Assembly: GCA_022695795.1 (NCBI GenBank)
Contig: MU404094.1
Coordinates: forward strand, 266,586 to 330,585
DNA: 64,000 nt
Direction: 5' to 3'
Origin: Biscogniauxia marginata
Lineage: Eukaryota > Ascomycota > Sordariomycetes > Xylariales > Xylariaceae
Shown here: positions 50,065-61,742 of the stretch, piece by piece
How the letters are laid out: each line of letters opens with the position of its first letter
Numbering within the stretch: the stretch's first letter is position 1
Notes under the pieces: generated by a model
Told to the model about the DNA's origin: nothing
Databases searched by the model: none
Seen by the model: only the letters and a program-made list of their open reading frames with translations
Position numbers and translations under genes: made by a program

Positions 50065-51447
50065 TTAGGTCGTCATTCCCCGGTCTCGTAGCCTTTTGCT
50101 TTGGTACTCAGTGAGACTCGTTCTGGAGCCGGCGCTGAGAATCCATTCGGGGATCGGTGGCGTCATCTTCCTCTCTTCCAGTGGCTCCTCTGGACGGAGA
50201 CGGTCTGAATCTATAGTGGACGCCTTATGTATGCTATCGGAACTCGCTTCTCGACTCAGGGGTTTGCGCGCCGCCGTTAGACTGCTACTCCGCATCCGAG
50301 TCAGAGACTTTTCCCTGATGATTTGCCCTGCATTGGGAGCTGCGACGACCATTGTACCAGGTGTTGCTGCTGGAGGAGCCGGCGAATCTGAGCGAAAGAG
50401 CGGGTGGATGTGAAGTTCGTCTGTCGATGATTGCCGGCTCACAGTTCGCTCATGTTGCGGCCTGGAAACAGGGCTGTAGCTCCGACTTCTGCAAGGTCTT
50501 GGTGGTTCAAGATCAAAAGGAGTCCCAGGGCTAGGACTTCGACTCGTTGTCGGGCTTGCAGGAATCGTTTCTAAAAACCCAGAGCGCATTGGTGGTGAAG
50601 AGTTCAGAACTAACTGTCTGTTGCGAGGATCGACCGCGGATGTGTCCCAAGAATCAAATCCTTCCTCTGGTATGCTCAATCGTTCTAGATGGAAATCCGA
50701 GTCGGTTGAAGCAGTTCGCTGTCTAGTTCTGGAGGCATTGGACAGCAGCCTTGTTCTTGACCCCATCGGGCGTACGCTGTAAGAAAACGAGCTGCGAACA
50801 GAGCTCGTAGGATCGGCTCCTGACCGGCCACCGCTAGAGTTGGGCGGGGTCGCATACTCTGATGATGACGAGAATCGCTCCTTCATATTTGGATGAAAAG
50901 TAGCGACTCTGGTCTGGGAATACGGAATGGACTTGACATACTTATGCGCGTGTAGAGAGCGATTATCGTCATTCGTGTGAAGAGAAAACGCATTGTCCGA
51001 GCCGTGTAGCCGATGTAGAACGAAGTGCACTACGATGAAGATGAGTTGAGCTGCAAAGGCGAAGCCGAGTGCGACAGATGATCCAATCAGTAGGCTGGTC
51101 ACAGGTACTTGAAGGATCGTCTTCGGCAAGTCGGCCGTCTTGCTCATTAACACCAGAGGTATTACCGATGCTGTCGAAGCCAACACGCTCGTAAGAAGAC
51201 TTATAGCGAACCAAACACCACACGAACTCCTTATCTCAAAGCCCTTAAAGGGCCAACTGCAGCTTGCAAGCCGGATGGACAATACAATAAACACAGCCGC
51301 TTCGAAAGTCGACGCGACCACTGCTGCTATTCTGACGGGCGAGGTAGTTGTCCAAAGACCCAAGGCAAGAACCACATTAAGCGCTAAAACCGCCCCCGTC
51401 GCCAGGAGCGCGGCAATGCCAAGTACGGTTGCAAGCGTGCGCTGCAT
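50065..51447 (-). CDS. Conserved-type fungal membrane protein, four helices and long Ser-rich cytosolic tail
   Basis: Single exon, 460 aa, from the ATG at 51447 (the open frame extends 9 codons upstream to a TTG, which is less likely). Four hydrophobic helices lie in the first 150 residues (VLGIAALLATGAVLALNVVL; AAVVASTFEAAVFIVLSIRL; a third around residues 80-103; a fourth around 125-148). The remaining 300 residues are polar, rich in Ser/Arg/Pro with many SP and RxxS sites (SPSPGTPFDLEPP, REASSDSIHKAS). This is a plausible phosphorylated signalling or sensor-like tail. I do not recognise a named family. No cleavable signal peptide beyond the first helix. Confidence 0.75.
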   Translation of the reverse strand: MQRTLATVLGIAALLATGAVLALNVVLALGLWTTTSPVRIAAVVASTFEAAVFIVLSIRLASCSWPFKGFEIRSSCGVWFAISLLTSVLASTASVIPLVLMSKTADLPKTILQVPVTSLLIGSSVALGFAFAAQLIFIVVHFVLHRLHGSDNAFSLHTNDDNRSLHAHKYVKSIPYSQTRVATFHPNMKERFSSSSEYATPPNSSGGRSGADPTSSVRSSFSYSVRPMGSRTRLLSNASRTRQRTASTDSDFHLERLSIPEEGFDSWDTSAVDPRNRQLVLNSSPPMRSGFLETIPASPTTSRSPSPGTPFDLEPPRPCRSRSYSPVSRPQHERTVSRQSSTDELHIHPLFRSDSPAPPAATPGTMVVAAPNAGQIIREKSLTRMRSSSLTAARKPLSREASSDSIHKASTIDSDRLRPEEPLEERKMTPPIPEWILSAGSRTSLTEYQSKRLRDRGMTT

Positions 51448-53380
51448 TGTCGTAAAGAAGGCCAAGTCTGCCAAGCCTGCGGGGAGACGCTTGAACTAGA
51501 ATTTTCCAAAGCTGCACGAACTCAAAAGGTGAGCAGAGGGGGGCAACAAGGCCCGGGTGTTGGTGAGATCTACTCGTACGCAGCAGTTACCGTCGCAGTC
51601 CCAGGTCCGAAAATCCTTGCTGTGCTACAGGCTTCCCAGAAACGAAAAGCCCCCCCCCCTAGAGTCTGATACTGCCCACTTGGAAATGATAAATGAAACC
51701 TAGAAGGCCGAAGATATCGATACTGGTTGAACGGGCCCCGAAACGAATGGCGGGGAGTTTCAGTGGCGAGGTGGTCGTCGTTGTAAGATGGTGATTTCCT
51801 ACGACTAAAACGGAGTGTAATGGATCCAGAGTGTGCCGGTATATACGTATGAGGCCAGAAAGTTGCAGCGATAACCCGAAGGCCTTGATAGTAAAAGCAA
51901 AGCAGGACCGTAAGTTGAGACAAGCGAATGAAAAGGGCGACAGCCCGTAATGTAAGCGAGAGTCGTATGCTCAAACGAACGAGACGGTAGACGATCCGGG
52001 CCGCAGCTATGGGCCGCCTCGGACGGTGCAAACGAAAACGAGAGTGGTGGAAGGACGGCCGAGGGCCAAAGCAGAGACGAGAGGGCGAGTATGTAGGTGG
52101 GTTGGGAGGACGGGCTGGAGTTGATTTTGGGTGTTTGCCATTCGGCGGCGACGGCGGGCCAGTCAAGACTAAAAGTAAGACGTTGGACGCGTTGTGTGTG
52201 GACGGCGCGTGATTCCGTACGTCGTATCTATGGACGGATGGGAAGCACACATAGACATACAGACACACCACCACCAGCACCACCACCACTCATGCCCCCT
52301 GTATACGATCCTAGTCCCGTGCTACTGGGCAGGGTCGTGCATGCGACAGGGGTTCTCTCAGAGATACAGACAAGGGTGCCGTGCCTGCAAGTCAACGCGA
52401 CGGCACGCAGCACAAGCCCCTCCTCGTCTGGCCTTCAGCGCCGGCTGGACAGTGGTGTCGATCCTCTGGATGGTTTGCAGCTTGCCGGCCTGGGATGATG
52501 ATATGTTAGATCCTGGGGCTGCGGCCGGCCAGTGGTAGACAGACGATTGGGGGGGGTTGCGTGATAGTCTCTACCTATCCACGTGAGACTGCGCCTATTT
52601 ATGCTTTCCTCGACTTTAATGCTCGGACGGACTTTTTTTTCCATCAAGGACCCCGATGGACGGAATGCTCGGCTCGTCTAGGGCAACTTAATTGTTCCTC
52701 CTCCGGGGCCTGTATCCCCCTTGGCAGTTGCGCGTCCTTGGCGATTGTGGCTTGCGACTCTGGCAGGTTTCTTGAAAAGACCTCTGCTCTTAGCCTGTGT
52801 AATTGGCTGACACGGGAGTCGGTATAATCGGCAAAACCTCTCTGGTTGGTTCGGTAGCTGAGATATATGAACTCGGACCAGGGCAGGCACTCAACACCGA
52901 GAGTTCTAAAGCTTGGAGGCAGTAGACTAAGGGCATTGGTCAATGAAAATGAGCCATTAATTGAAGGGTCAGAAGGATCGCGAGGATCGAAATAGCGAGG
53001 GGAAAAGATGGTAAGTGGAAAAATGGAAGGATATGTGTAGGAGAAGACGAAGAGGTTAAGAAGCCCAATACCCTCCCTAGATTCAGACAGGTCTCTGCTC
53101 CAACCTTCAATTTGTGTTTATTTGTTTCAGCGGACGCTTAGCCCTCAAGGCTGGGCCCCATGTTGTATTGACATACTGCCGAACTAATCTAAACCATTCG
53201 TCTTCAGTCTACCACTTGTGTTATTGTTATTGTCTCCTGTGTCTTCGTCGTCTCTTGCTGTGGGACACGGACTTCTTGTTGCAGAGCTAGGTTGGTCCTT
53301 AGTGTCATGGGATTTTATTACTGTAGTATACAGACCCAGCGCAAACCCACTGTTCCATCTCGTATCGTGCATCGCTGAAG
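51448..53380. other. Long intergenic region upstream of the membrane-protein gene
   Basis: GC-moderate. A 239-codon minus ORF (51570-52289) lacks motifs, is composed of Arg/Ser/Pro/His, and lies in the presumed 5' leader and promoter, so it is not called. CAC/CCA repeats occur near 52267-52290. Confidence 0.5.
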
Positions 53381-53761
53381 TGCCACCCCAAAACCCTCAA
53401 AGTGCCACTATTTTAACCCTTTTAGGACATCATCTCACTAACCCTCCGCCCGCTTTACCAGTGATTTGGTATAGATATCTCACAGTCGTATTCACGTGAC
53501 ACCGCATTCACTTAAGATAAGGTGGACATGGGGTGATTACTCGATTATTTAGGTACTTATTTAAGTATGAGTACTCGGTCTTTTTTTGGATGTAAAGCGT
53601 AGGTACTATTACAATAATGTATCAGCAGTGTCTTTTTTCCGCGATAAGTTTCGCTATGCGTGTGTAAAATATGTTATATGTTAAATAATGAAAGCCCGGG
53701 TTAGTGGGGTGATGTCCTAAAGGGGCTTAAGTAGTGGCACTTTTGGGTTTTTGGGGTGGCA
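53381..53761. mobile_element. MITE-like element with about 70-bp terminal inverted repeats
   Basis: The left arm begins TGCCACCCCAAAA and the right arm, read from the other strand, begins the same way. The arms stay alignable for about 68 bases (shared AGTGCCACTA, TTTAGGACATCA and CACTAACCC) at roughly 85% identity. The interior (about 53450-53690) is AT-rich and non-coding. No convincing target duplication is seen at the edges. The structure fits a non-autonomous DNA transposon; which superfamily mobilised it is unknown. Confidence 0.8.
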
Positions 53762-54804
53762 ACTCCCGTATCTGGTAGCTTTGTCGCTTGAGCCTCTTCT
53801 CAATTGAAGCTAGATACGTAAAGTGCTACACTATCTTATGTATGTAGGTAGGTATTTACGTATTACAGTCATCGGCTATTATTTTTTATTTCCCCCTCCC
53901 TCTTTTACCCCGGATTCAGTGGTGTATAGAGTTGTACATTACATGTCACGACAAATATATTGCAGCCAGTTCTTAGCAATAAAGAGTTCATTATTCCTAT
54001 GTATTCTCTAGCACAAACTTCAACAGAGCCAAGTAGCCAAGATATGTATGTCTTCAACTAAAGTACCTAGGTAGATCCATACTTACAGAGAATTCATGTT
54101 GCTTGCCGATGGGACCGCCAAGGAGTCTTAGCCAATGATATACCCCCTCCTAGCTGACTTGGGCCTAACCTCCGCCGTTCCTTGCTAAATATATTGATGA
54201 ACAAGGGCGACCTTGCTCTGTTCAACCCCAAGCTACTATTCAAAATCCTCAGCTCTTTCCAGAATGTCCAAGGCCTGTTATGCACACCTCGGTGAAAGGA
54301 GAAAATTTTTCTCTTTCATCTTTCCTATATATCCGAGTACGAGACTTATTACACATATTACTCTATACCTGTCTAACCCCCCTTCTCCCCCTCCTTCATC
54401 AACTAAACCTGATATGGAGAAATCAACTCCCGTCTTCTTACTGAAACTCGGAAGCCAGGCCACTGGCATCCGGCAGTGTCAGTGCAGGTGCAAGTAGGTA
54501 TGATCAATACTACAGCTAATTAGTCGAACATGAGAGGCTACATATGTTGAAGAATCAAATCGTGAGATGACGCAACGCTCTGGCTCTCCTACTTGCTCCA
54601 ATAGCCTGTTAGGTTGCCTATTACGGTATTGGCTTGGACGTAACAATACCGACCTACCACTGTCTCAGGTCTGAGTAGGACAGGGACGCATACGGAAGAG
54701 GAAAAGGGGGGAGAGAAAAGAGGTAAGAATTGCCCGACATGAAACATCTGCGTCAGTGCACTACATGAACGTGTTTGTTGTCCTTCCATTCAAATTCTAG
54801 GGCC

Positions 54805-54843
54805 GGAGAGGCGGAGAGGCGGAGAGGCAGAGAGGCAGAGAGA
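54805..54843. repeat. 8-bp tandem repeat GGAGAGGC
   Basis: Three copies of GGAGAGGC followed by two of AGAGAGGC and a GA-rich tail. Confidence 0.8.
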
Positions 54844-55394
54844 GAAAGATGGAATAAAAATAAAATAAAAACATGCCTATCGCTCAGATCTTCTCCCCCA
54901 TGGCAGACAAGGGGATTTCTGGGTCGTGCTACCTATCCAACTTGCAGGGACTACATATCTGGCCAGGGTTTGTGTAGATCGCTCGCCCAGCCCATCGGGT
55001 AATTCCAACAATAGGACATTCTCCGCCGCCGCACCAACTTTCGCCCAGCGACCCGTCAGCAGTCTGAGACAACGGCGTCCGCCCACTTGCAATGGCATCG
55101 GTGATTAACCGCCTGGAAGGACGCCTCTGAGTTAAGAGGCTTCTGTAGCTCCGACCAGACGACGAGATGGTGCAGAACACGAAGCTGCGAAGTCCTCTCC
55201 CTGCTTCTCTACAGCCGCTCAGCTTCGAGGCCCATCTGTGTCAATATCGATGAAACTAGGATCACCCATGGGAAGTCTATCACGCCACGAGCCATCCTCG
55301 AATCTCCTTCCATCAAAACATCGCAACAGATTAACAGCCTCAGCAGCACGGAATACCGCAGCTGCAATCAGTGGGTGATCACTTATGATATGCA

Positions 55395-55420
55395 TACACA
55401 TATACATATACATATACATA
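55395..55420. repeat. Short ATACAT tandem repeat
   Basis: Four 6-bp units of the type ACATAT. Confidence 0.75.
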
Positions 55421-58400
55421 CCTACGGTCTGTCGCCATCCGGTTTCTGCGATGCAAAATGCGTGTGGCCGGACTTTGGAGTATCACAGAAAACTGCATCT
55501 CGCAAAGGTATCGTGCAGTCGGCTAGACTTTCGTCCACACTTCGTTACACGACTGGGCAATCATCAGCCCAACTCGTATCAGCAACAGTGAAAACCGGCC
55601 GTCGTTCATGATACTGACAAAATATATTCATCATTACTCTGTCAGCCAATGTCCAGTCGATCTAGCAATGGCGTGCCTAAATTGCCCAGACGCTTGCACT
55701 GGTATCCGAATGTGCCAGCCTGTATGACTCTTTGGTATACACATCACACAGAAACCACCTACATAGTCTAATATCCCAGGTCTACATATTCCGTAGACAT
55801 GGAGTTTACAGTAATAACTTCACATGATGTGGAAGGTGTCACCATCAGAGACAACAGGTCTGGGCGACAAAGTTCTTTTTGTCAAACATCATAGAATTGC
55901 TTCGGATGAATCGATCCAGTGCCAGATCAAGACTCTTTCCAATCCAATATTTACGCATCAGGTGCGAGGAAATCCAAGCGTAACAATGAATAGACACCAT
56001 CCATTTGAAGACCTTGATACTGGGTCAATCGATATCTCATTGCCAATCCTCCAGTTTCTAACTCTCTAATCCCTTTCGTCTTCACATGAACGACGGTTAG
56101 CTATCAATCTACATACGAGGTCCACAGGAGGCAAGCATCGCGAGCTATTAGCCCCAGATCTACGGTAATTTCATGTCTCTAACGCCGCCTCCTCCACAAT
56201 GGATCTCGAATTACCTACATACAGGCCATTGTGTACCAAGATTTGGCCACTAATATGGCATGACCATCAGATTTACGATGCATCTATGTCTTGATGCCAA
56301 CAATCCTGCCTGTTTTAATTTAATAAAGTGGTAATAAGACCGGCCTCGCAGTTTCCAACCTTCGCAACGGTACATGGGCCCCGAGGTAGTATAAATCCCG
56401 AAGTGAAAGGATCTTAAACCCACCGGCCGGCCGGCAGATTTTTTGCACCCTTACTAGTGCGTAAGTATGTGACCCCGGAAATACAAGGAAACTCCCAGGC
56501 ACGGAAGCATCTCGAAGGTAATACATACGTACGCGTGGCCTGGGTCTATGATTAACGGTCTCGATCCAGACCAGACCGGGATGTGACTAGACCCAGAATC
56601 GTATATTTGTAATTTGCTCCACCTTGGGATTATTTCTATGTTATGGAGGTTAGACGGATATCCAACTCATCATAGCCCCCCGGGATTCACAGCTTGATGA
56701 GCTGACTGGAGAATGCCAGGAATAAACAAGATGCCTCCTGGTCTCCGGGTACCTTTGAATGATTGATTGGTCCTTCCATTTGATTACGCCGGACTTAAGA
56801 TTTACCAGCCCGGAACTTGAGATCCGGTGCATTACCTTCTATCTGTCCCCCTTTCTTTCTTCAAATCTGCCTCTAAAGCATCAACTGGTTAAGGGTCCTC
56901 CAAGTTTTCGGAGTCCGGCTGTCTAACTTGAAATATCAATGTAATTCCTCTTCCTCGTACTTGTCGACGAATTTTCCAGGAGCTCCAGCGCTCTTGGCTG
57001 CTATTTTGAATGCCACACCTTGTTATGCAGTCTTGTATATTTCCGGAGGTAGGAAATGCCCCCCTTCCCCTGCGGAAAATTGTATAGATTTCGTGTGCTG
57101 AGGGTCGTTTGTGTGTGCAGCTATGAGTGTTCGATATCTTGAGGCATACGATGCTTATTCCGTGTGACATGTGCCACCCCCTTACTCTCCCATCTTGCCC
57201 GGCAATGAGAGACAATGCCAAATATTTGGCTAGTGGACTACCAAGATGAGGCCTAACTAGAGACCGACCGACGACCGACTGCCGCAGGCCTGAGACGTGC
57301 AACGCAACGCCTAATCGGATAAACGGCGTAGCCAAGCTCGCTCAACATCTAGTTACCGAGTCTTCAAAACTTGGGCCGAACCATGCAACCAAATATTTTA
57401 AAGAGGGTTGTCCCGTTGGGAAGCCGGCTAGTCTGGTGGTGATGGCCAACCATCACCTTTCCTATAGTCCGAAAACAGAATGGTGCAGGCATTTCCATTC
57501 TGTGATGGCGGTATCCTCTATATCAACCTTGTGTTAATAAGGGATGATATAAATCCCTATCAAAACCGAATAATGCTCTCTCTGGGCACTCGTCAGTTTA
57601 TGTACATCATTCAGATCCTGAGACCGGTGAATATGGCAAGCGCATCTTCCTGAAGAATAGACGATAGGCTATGCTTACGACGTAATCATATGTTCGGTCA
57701 AGCTATAGGTATAAAGCCTCGCGTCCTGTCAAGAACTGTGCGGCAACCATTTATGGCGATATTGTTCGAGATACGTATCAGAGCACCTCCCATCCTTACC
57801 AAGATGAGATTGCACGATAACGTCGGATTCCTTCATTGGTGGTGGTACATATATATATCACTAGGATATGTATATGACAGCGAACTATCTCGAGTGTAGT
57901 GTTTCTCCCCAGAGTGTGCACCGTCTTTATAAAGAGCTAAGTATGTCCCAGTACCTAGGGTTACTTGACAATTCAGCTTGGAGTTTGATCTATCATGCGC
58001 AGATGAACTGACTGGTCGTCGACAGAAGGTAGGATGTGAAGCCGGCGGTTGAAGGACACGGTGATAACTTCACTGCGAGACCATTGGCCGAAAATAAACT
58101 GATTGGAGAAGGAAAGGAGGCTCAGTAGCATGCGAGCTATGCCATGTCACCCTCCATCCGTTACACCAGATAACCCAAACATTCCCGACTTGACGGGTTC
58201 TTGCATGCGCAGAAAGGCATGCAATGTAACATGGACCCTACATGCAAACACTGGACAAATCGCCAGTGCCTGTGTGTTGAGACATGTAAAGCAATTGATA
58301 TGACCGATGTATGACACACGACAAAGGAGGATTCCTCAATGGCATCGTCAAGAAACAGAGACGCCAAGAGCGATGTCGGGAAATTTACGGCAAGCTTTCT

Positions 58401-59171
58401 CCTTATCAAAAGAGATGGGAATAAGAGACGGAAGCTGGGGCGATGAGAGAGATCGGGTAGACTTACCGGATTCTGCAATATCTGATTAGAGCTTAACAAC
58501 GTCAGTTTATAGCACCCCGAACTCCAAGTCTTGTTCCCAAGGCGGGGCGGCCATCTCCACCCTTCTTCACGAGGCTTCAAAATCTAGAATAAGAAGAAAC
58601 CGGGGGCTAGGGGCGTAGAAAGCCAGTTTAAAGCTCGAATAGGCAACTGTATGCGGTGAATATGCCACGAGAGGCCAATTCGGCGATCGACAACGGGCCG
58701 TTGGTGTATAGTAGTTGACAAAGTTGGTATTTTGGATTGTATAATCGTGACTTTTTCTGTCTAAGTCGAGCTGCCGATAGACAAAAAAAGAGGACCCCTA
58801 GGCTTTCAACTTCCCGACGACCGCTGACGTAGGGGGCTCCTGCCCAATTAGCAGCGTGGGAGGTGACCCCGCAAAGACTGGATTATTGCATATCGCCCCT
58901 CGTGGTGAGTGATAAGCTCCTCTCCCCTTGCTTTCTTAAACATCATCATTCAAAAAGGTCCCCAACCTTCTTCATGTTCTCTCTCAACCTTTCACGTAAC
59001 AGGGAGGGGAAACACCTCACAGGCCGTCTCGCCATAGGGAAAAATCTTTTCTGACTAGAGCCAACTACTCGTCCGCCACATTCCACTTGGGACCACCTGC
59101 AGTGAAACTAGAGCGAGTAGATCCCAAGTCAGCCTCGCTATTAGCACCTTGATTCCTATTTAAACACCGCC

Positions 59172-60760
59172 ATGGCTGCCCTCCGTCAAGGAGGCGCTCG
59201 GCCTCTCGTCCCTATCTTCAAACGACTCTCTACTTCTCCAGCTCCCCCCCGGTACAACCTCTCACAAACTCTTACCCGTCAGTTCGCCGTGTCAAACGCC
59301 AGGATGGCCTCCTCCTACTATGCCGGAGAGCCAGAGGGCCCCGTCGTGAAGACGGACATCCCAGGGCCCAAGTCCCAGGAGCACATTGCCAAGCTTGACA
59401 AGGTCTTCGACACGCGGAGCTTGAACATGCTCGCTGATTACACAAAGAGCTTTGGCAACTACATTGTCGACCCTGATGGCAATACTCTGCTTGATGTGTA
59501 AGTGATGGCGGCCCGACTGCCGCCTGCTGGGATGAAAACTAACCCTTCTCAAGCTATGCCCAGATCGCCTCCATACCTGTTGGATACAACAACCCAGGAT
59601 TGCTGAAGGCTGCTCAGAGCCCGGAGATGATCAACGCCCTTATCAACCGTCCCGCCTTGGGAAACTTCCCCTCGCACGACTGGGCCGAAATCCTTGAGAC
59701 TGGAATTCTCAAGGTGGCCCCCAAGGGCCTGAACCAAGTCTTCACCGCAATGGCTGGTTCTGACGCGAACGAGACCGCTTACAAGGCGGCCTTCATGTGG
59801 AGACGACAACGTGAGCGGGGTGGTCCCTCCGTCGAGTTCACGGAAGAGGAGATGGAATCGTCTATGAGGAACCAGACCCCTGGCGCTTCGCAACTTTCCA
59901 TTCTATCATTCAAGACGGCCTTCCACGGCCGACTCTTTGGCTCGCTCTCTACCACCCGATCCAAGCCGATACACAAGCTGGACATCCCCGCCTTCGATTG
60001 GCCGCAAGCCACCTTCCCTCAGCTAAAGTACCCGCTCGAGGAACACGCTGAGGAGAACGCAAAGGCGGAAGCTGACTCCCTCGCCGAGGTCGAGAACCTA
60101 ATCAAGAACTACCACGTACCTCCCTGCGCTGTCGTCGTTGAGCCTATCCAGTCTGAGGGTGGTGACAACCACGCCTCACCGGCCTTCTTCCGGGGCCTGC
60201 GTGCCCTCACAAAGAAGCACGGCGTGCTTTTGATAGTGGACGAGGTACAGACCGGTGTCGGTGCAACCGGCAAGTTCTGGGCGCACGACCACTGGGACCT
60301 GCCCGACCCCCCTGACATGGTGACCTTCAGCAAGAAGGCACAGACGGCGGGCTACTACTTCGGCGACCCGTCGCTGCGGCCTAACAAGCCGTACCGACAG
60401 TTCAACACGTGGATGGGCGACCCGGCACGCGCGATCCTGTTCCGTGCCATAATCGAGGAGGTCGAGCGCCTGGGCCTCGTCGAGAACACGGCGAAGGTGG
60501 GCGACTACCTGTTCGGCAAGCTCGAGGGCCTCGCCAAGAAGTACCCGGGCCAGTTCGAGAACCTGCGCGGCAAGAACCGGGGCACCTTCATCGCCTTCGA
60601 CAACCCCAACCGCGACGAGTTCCTCAAGAAGGCCAAGAAGTTCGGCGTCAACATTGGCGGCAGCGGCGCCAGCGCCGTCCGCCTACGACCCATGCTCATC
60701 TTCGAGAAGCAGCACGCCGACCTGCTGCTCGCGGCCCTCGAAAAGATCGTCTCGAGCTGA
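59172..60760 (+). CDS. UGA1: 4-aminobutyrate aminotransferase (GABA transaminase)
   Basis: Exons 59172-59497 and 59554-60760, 510 aa; 56-bp intron GTAAGT...CTCAAG. The first ~45 residues are rich in Arg/Ser/Ala with few acids, consistent with a mitochondrial targeting sequence; a second Met (MASSYYAGE) would give the mature-like start. Class-III aminotransferase features: GSDANETAYKAAF, the PLP-ring Asp/Glu motif LIVDEVQTGVGATGKFWAHD and the PLP lysine in TFSKKAQTAGYYF (about residue 369-370), then FNTWMGDPARAI. Converts GABA plus 2-oxoglutarate to succinate semialdehyde and glutamate, letting GABA serve as a nitrogen source. In Aspergillus the orthologue is called gatA. Exon 2 is strongly GC-biased at third positions. 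Confidence 0.95.
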
Positions 60761-61211
60761 GAAATTTTTAAATAAACATTAAAATACGAATTTAACGATA
60801 TGTGATTACTGACGGGATGTTTATAATTATGAGACATGGGATTTTTATTTTATGATCTACAGTCGGGGAAAGGATATGGAAGCACCTACGGGATTCGGTC
60901 CTAATTTGGTTTGAATAAAGCCCCCTCGGATTAATCGAAATAATCTAAATTGCTTGGATATACATAGTATAAGTGGCGGGAGGTCGCCATTTAGCAAACC
61001 TAGTTTCTTACCATCTACCCTCTGCATATTTCTGTCCCTCATAGTTAGAGATGAAAAAAGATGGCCGGGTTTGTAGGGGGAGGATGGGGGCCAGTTGTGA
61101 CGACGACGAAACATGAGAGGAGTATTCTGCTCTATTGCGTCGCAGAATGGTACTCGGTCGGGGTGAAATTTTTTTTTTTTAGCTAGAGCCAAACAGCCGA
61201 TAATATTTTGG
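60761..61211. other. 3' flank of the GABA transaminase gene
   Basis: AAATAAACATTAAAAT just after the stop is a plausible polyadenylation region. No gene. Confidence 0.5.
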
Positions 61212-61360
61212 ATATTGATGGTTGCATGGTAAGCACACAGGTGCTGTCACCTGTCAAGGAAGTACCCTTGTACCCTCGTACAAGGGTGTCCAACACCATA
61301 TAAAGCTCGTGCCTTCCGCACGAGCCCTTAGTAGATAGTTCCTTCCTTAGACATCAATAT
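61212..61360. repeat. Cluster of four perfect hairpins bounded by a 9-bp inverted repeat
   Basis: Outer inverted repeat ATATTGATG (61212-61220) and CATCAATAT (61352-61360). Between them: ACAGGTG/CACCTGT (61237-61254, 4-nt loop), ACCCTTGTAC/GTACAAGGGT (61264-61287, 4-nt loop), GGTGT/ACACC (61285-61297, 3-nt loop, overlapping the previous by 3) and GCTCGTGC/GCACGAGC (61305-61325, 5-nt loop). CATATAAAG at 61297-61305 looks like a TATA box just before the last hairpin. It could be a short solo LTR, a MITE or a structured RNA; there is not enough to choose. Confidence 0.7.
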
Positions 61361-61684
61361 TACACCAGTCTCACCCCTATTTTTCATATCGTTATCGTTA
61401 TTTGCTTTTATACGTACGTACACCTACCAACAAATATAAACACATAATATAATCTATATCTATATCTGCATATGTTTGACGGCGATAGGAAATATTTTAC
61501 GCATTCGAGAATAACTAGGTACCTAGATAGAGGAATTGCACGAATATACTCAACTTTGTTATGTACCTAATCTTCTCTCGCTTCAATCGTAGTAGCAGTA
61601 GCTTGGTTGCATGTGGTACGCTTGTGCGAGGGGTATATATGGATAAGTAGGTATGTATGTATATATACGTAGATAGGTAGGTGT

Positions 61685-61742
<58 letters not shown>

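Larger units (their letters stand above)
53762..59171. other. Gene-poor region of 5.4 kb
   Basis: No ORF above about 150 codons and none with motifs. On the minus strand, 55180-54929 and 55419-55219 look somewhat protein-like (TISSSGRSYRSLLTQRRPS; LIAAAVFRAAEAVNLLRCFD) and may be remains of a decayed gene. Scattered TACCTAGGTA-type hexamers are present. The last 100 bases before 59172 contain TATTTAAAC, likely promoter of the GABA transaminase gene. Confidence 0.5.

Noticed and set aside
51570..52289. 239-codon minus-strand ORF
   Set aside because: Arg/Ser/Pro/His-rich with no motif and located in the presumed leader and promoter of the membrane-protein gene; likely non-coding.
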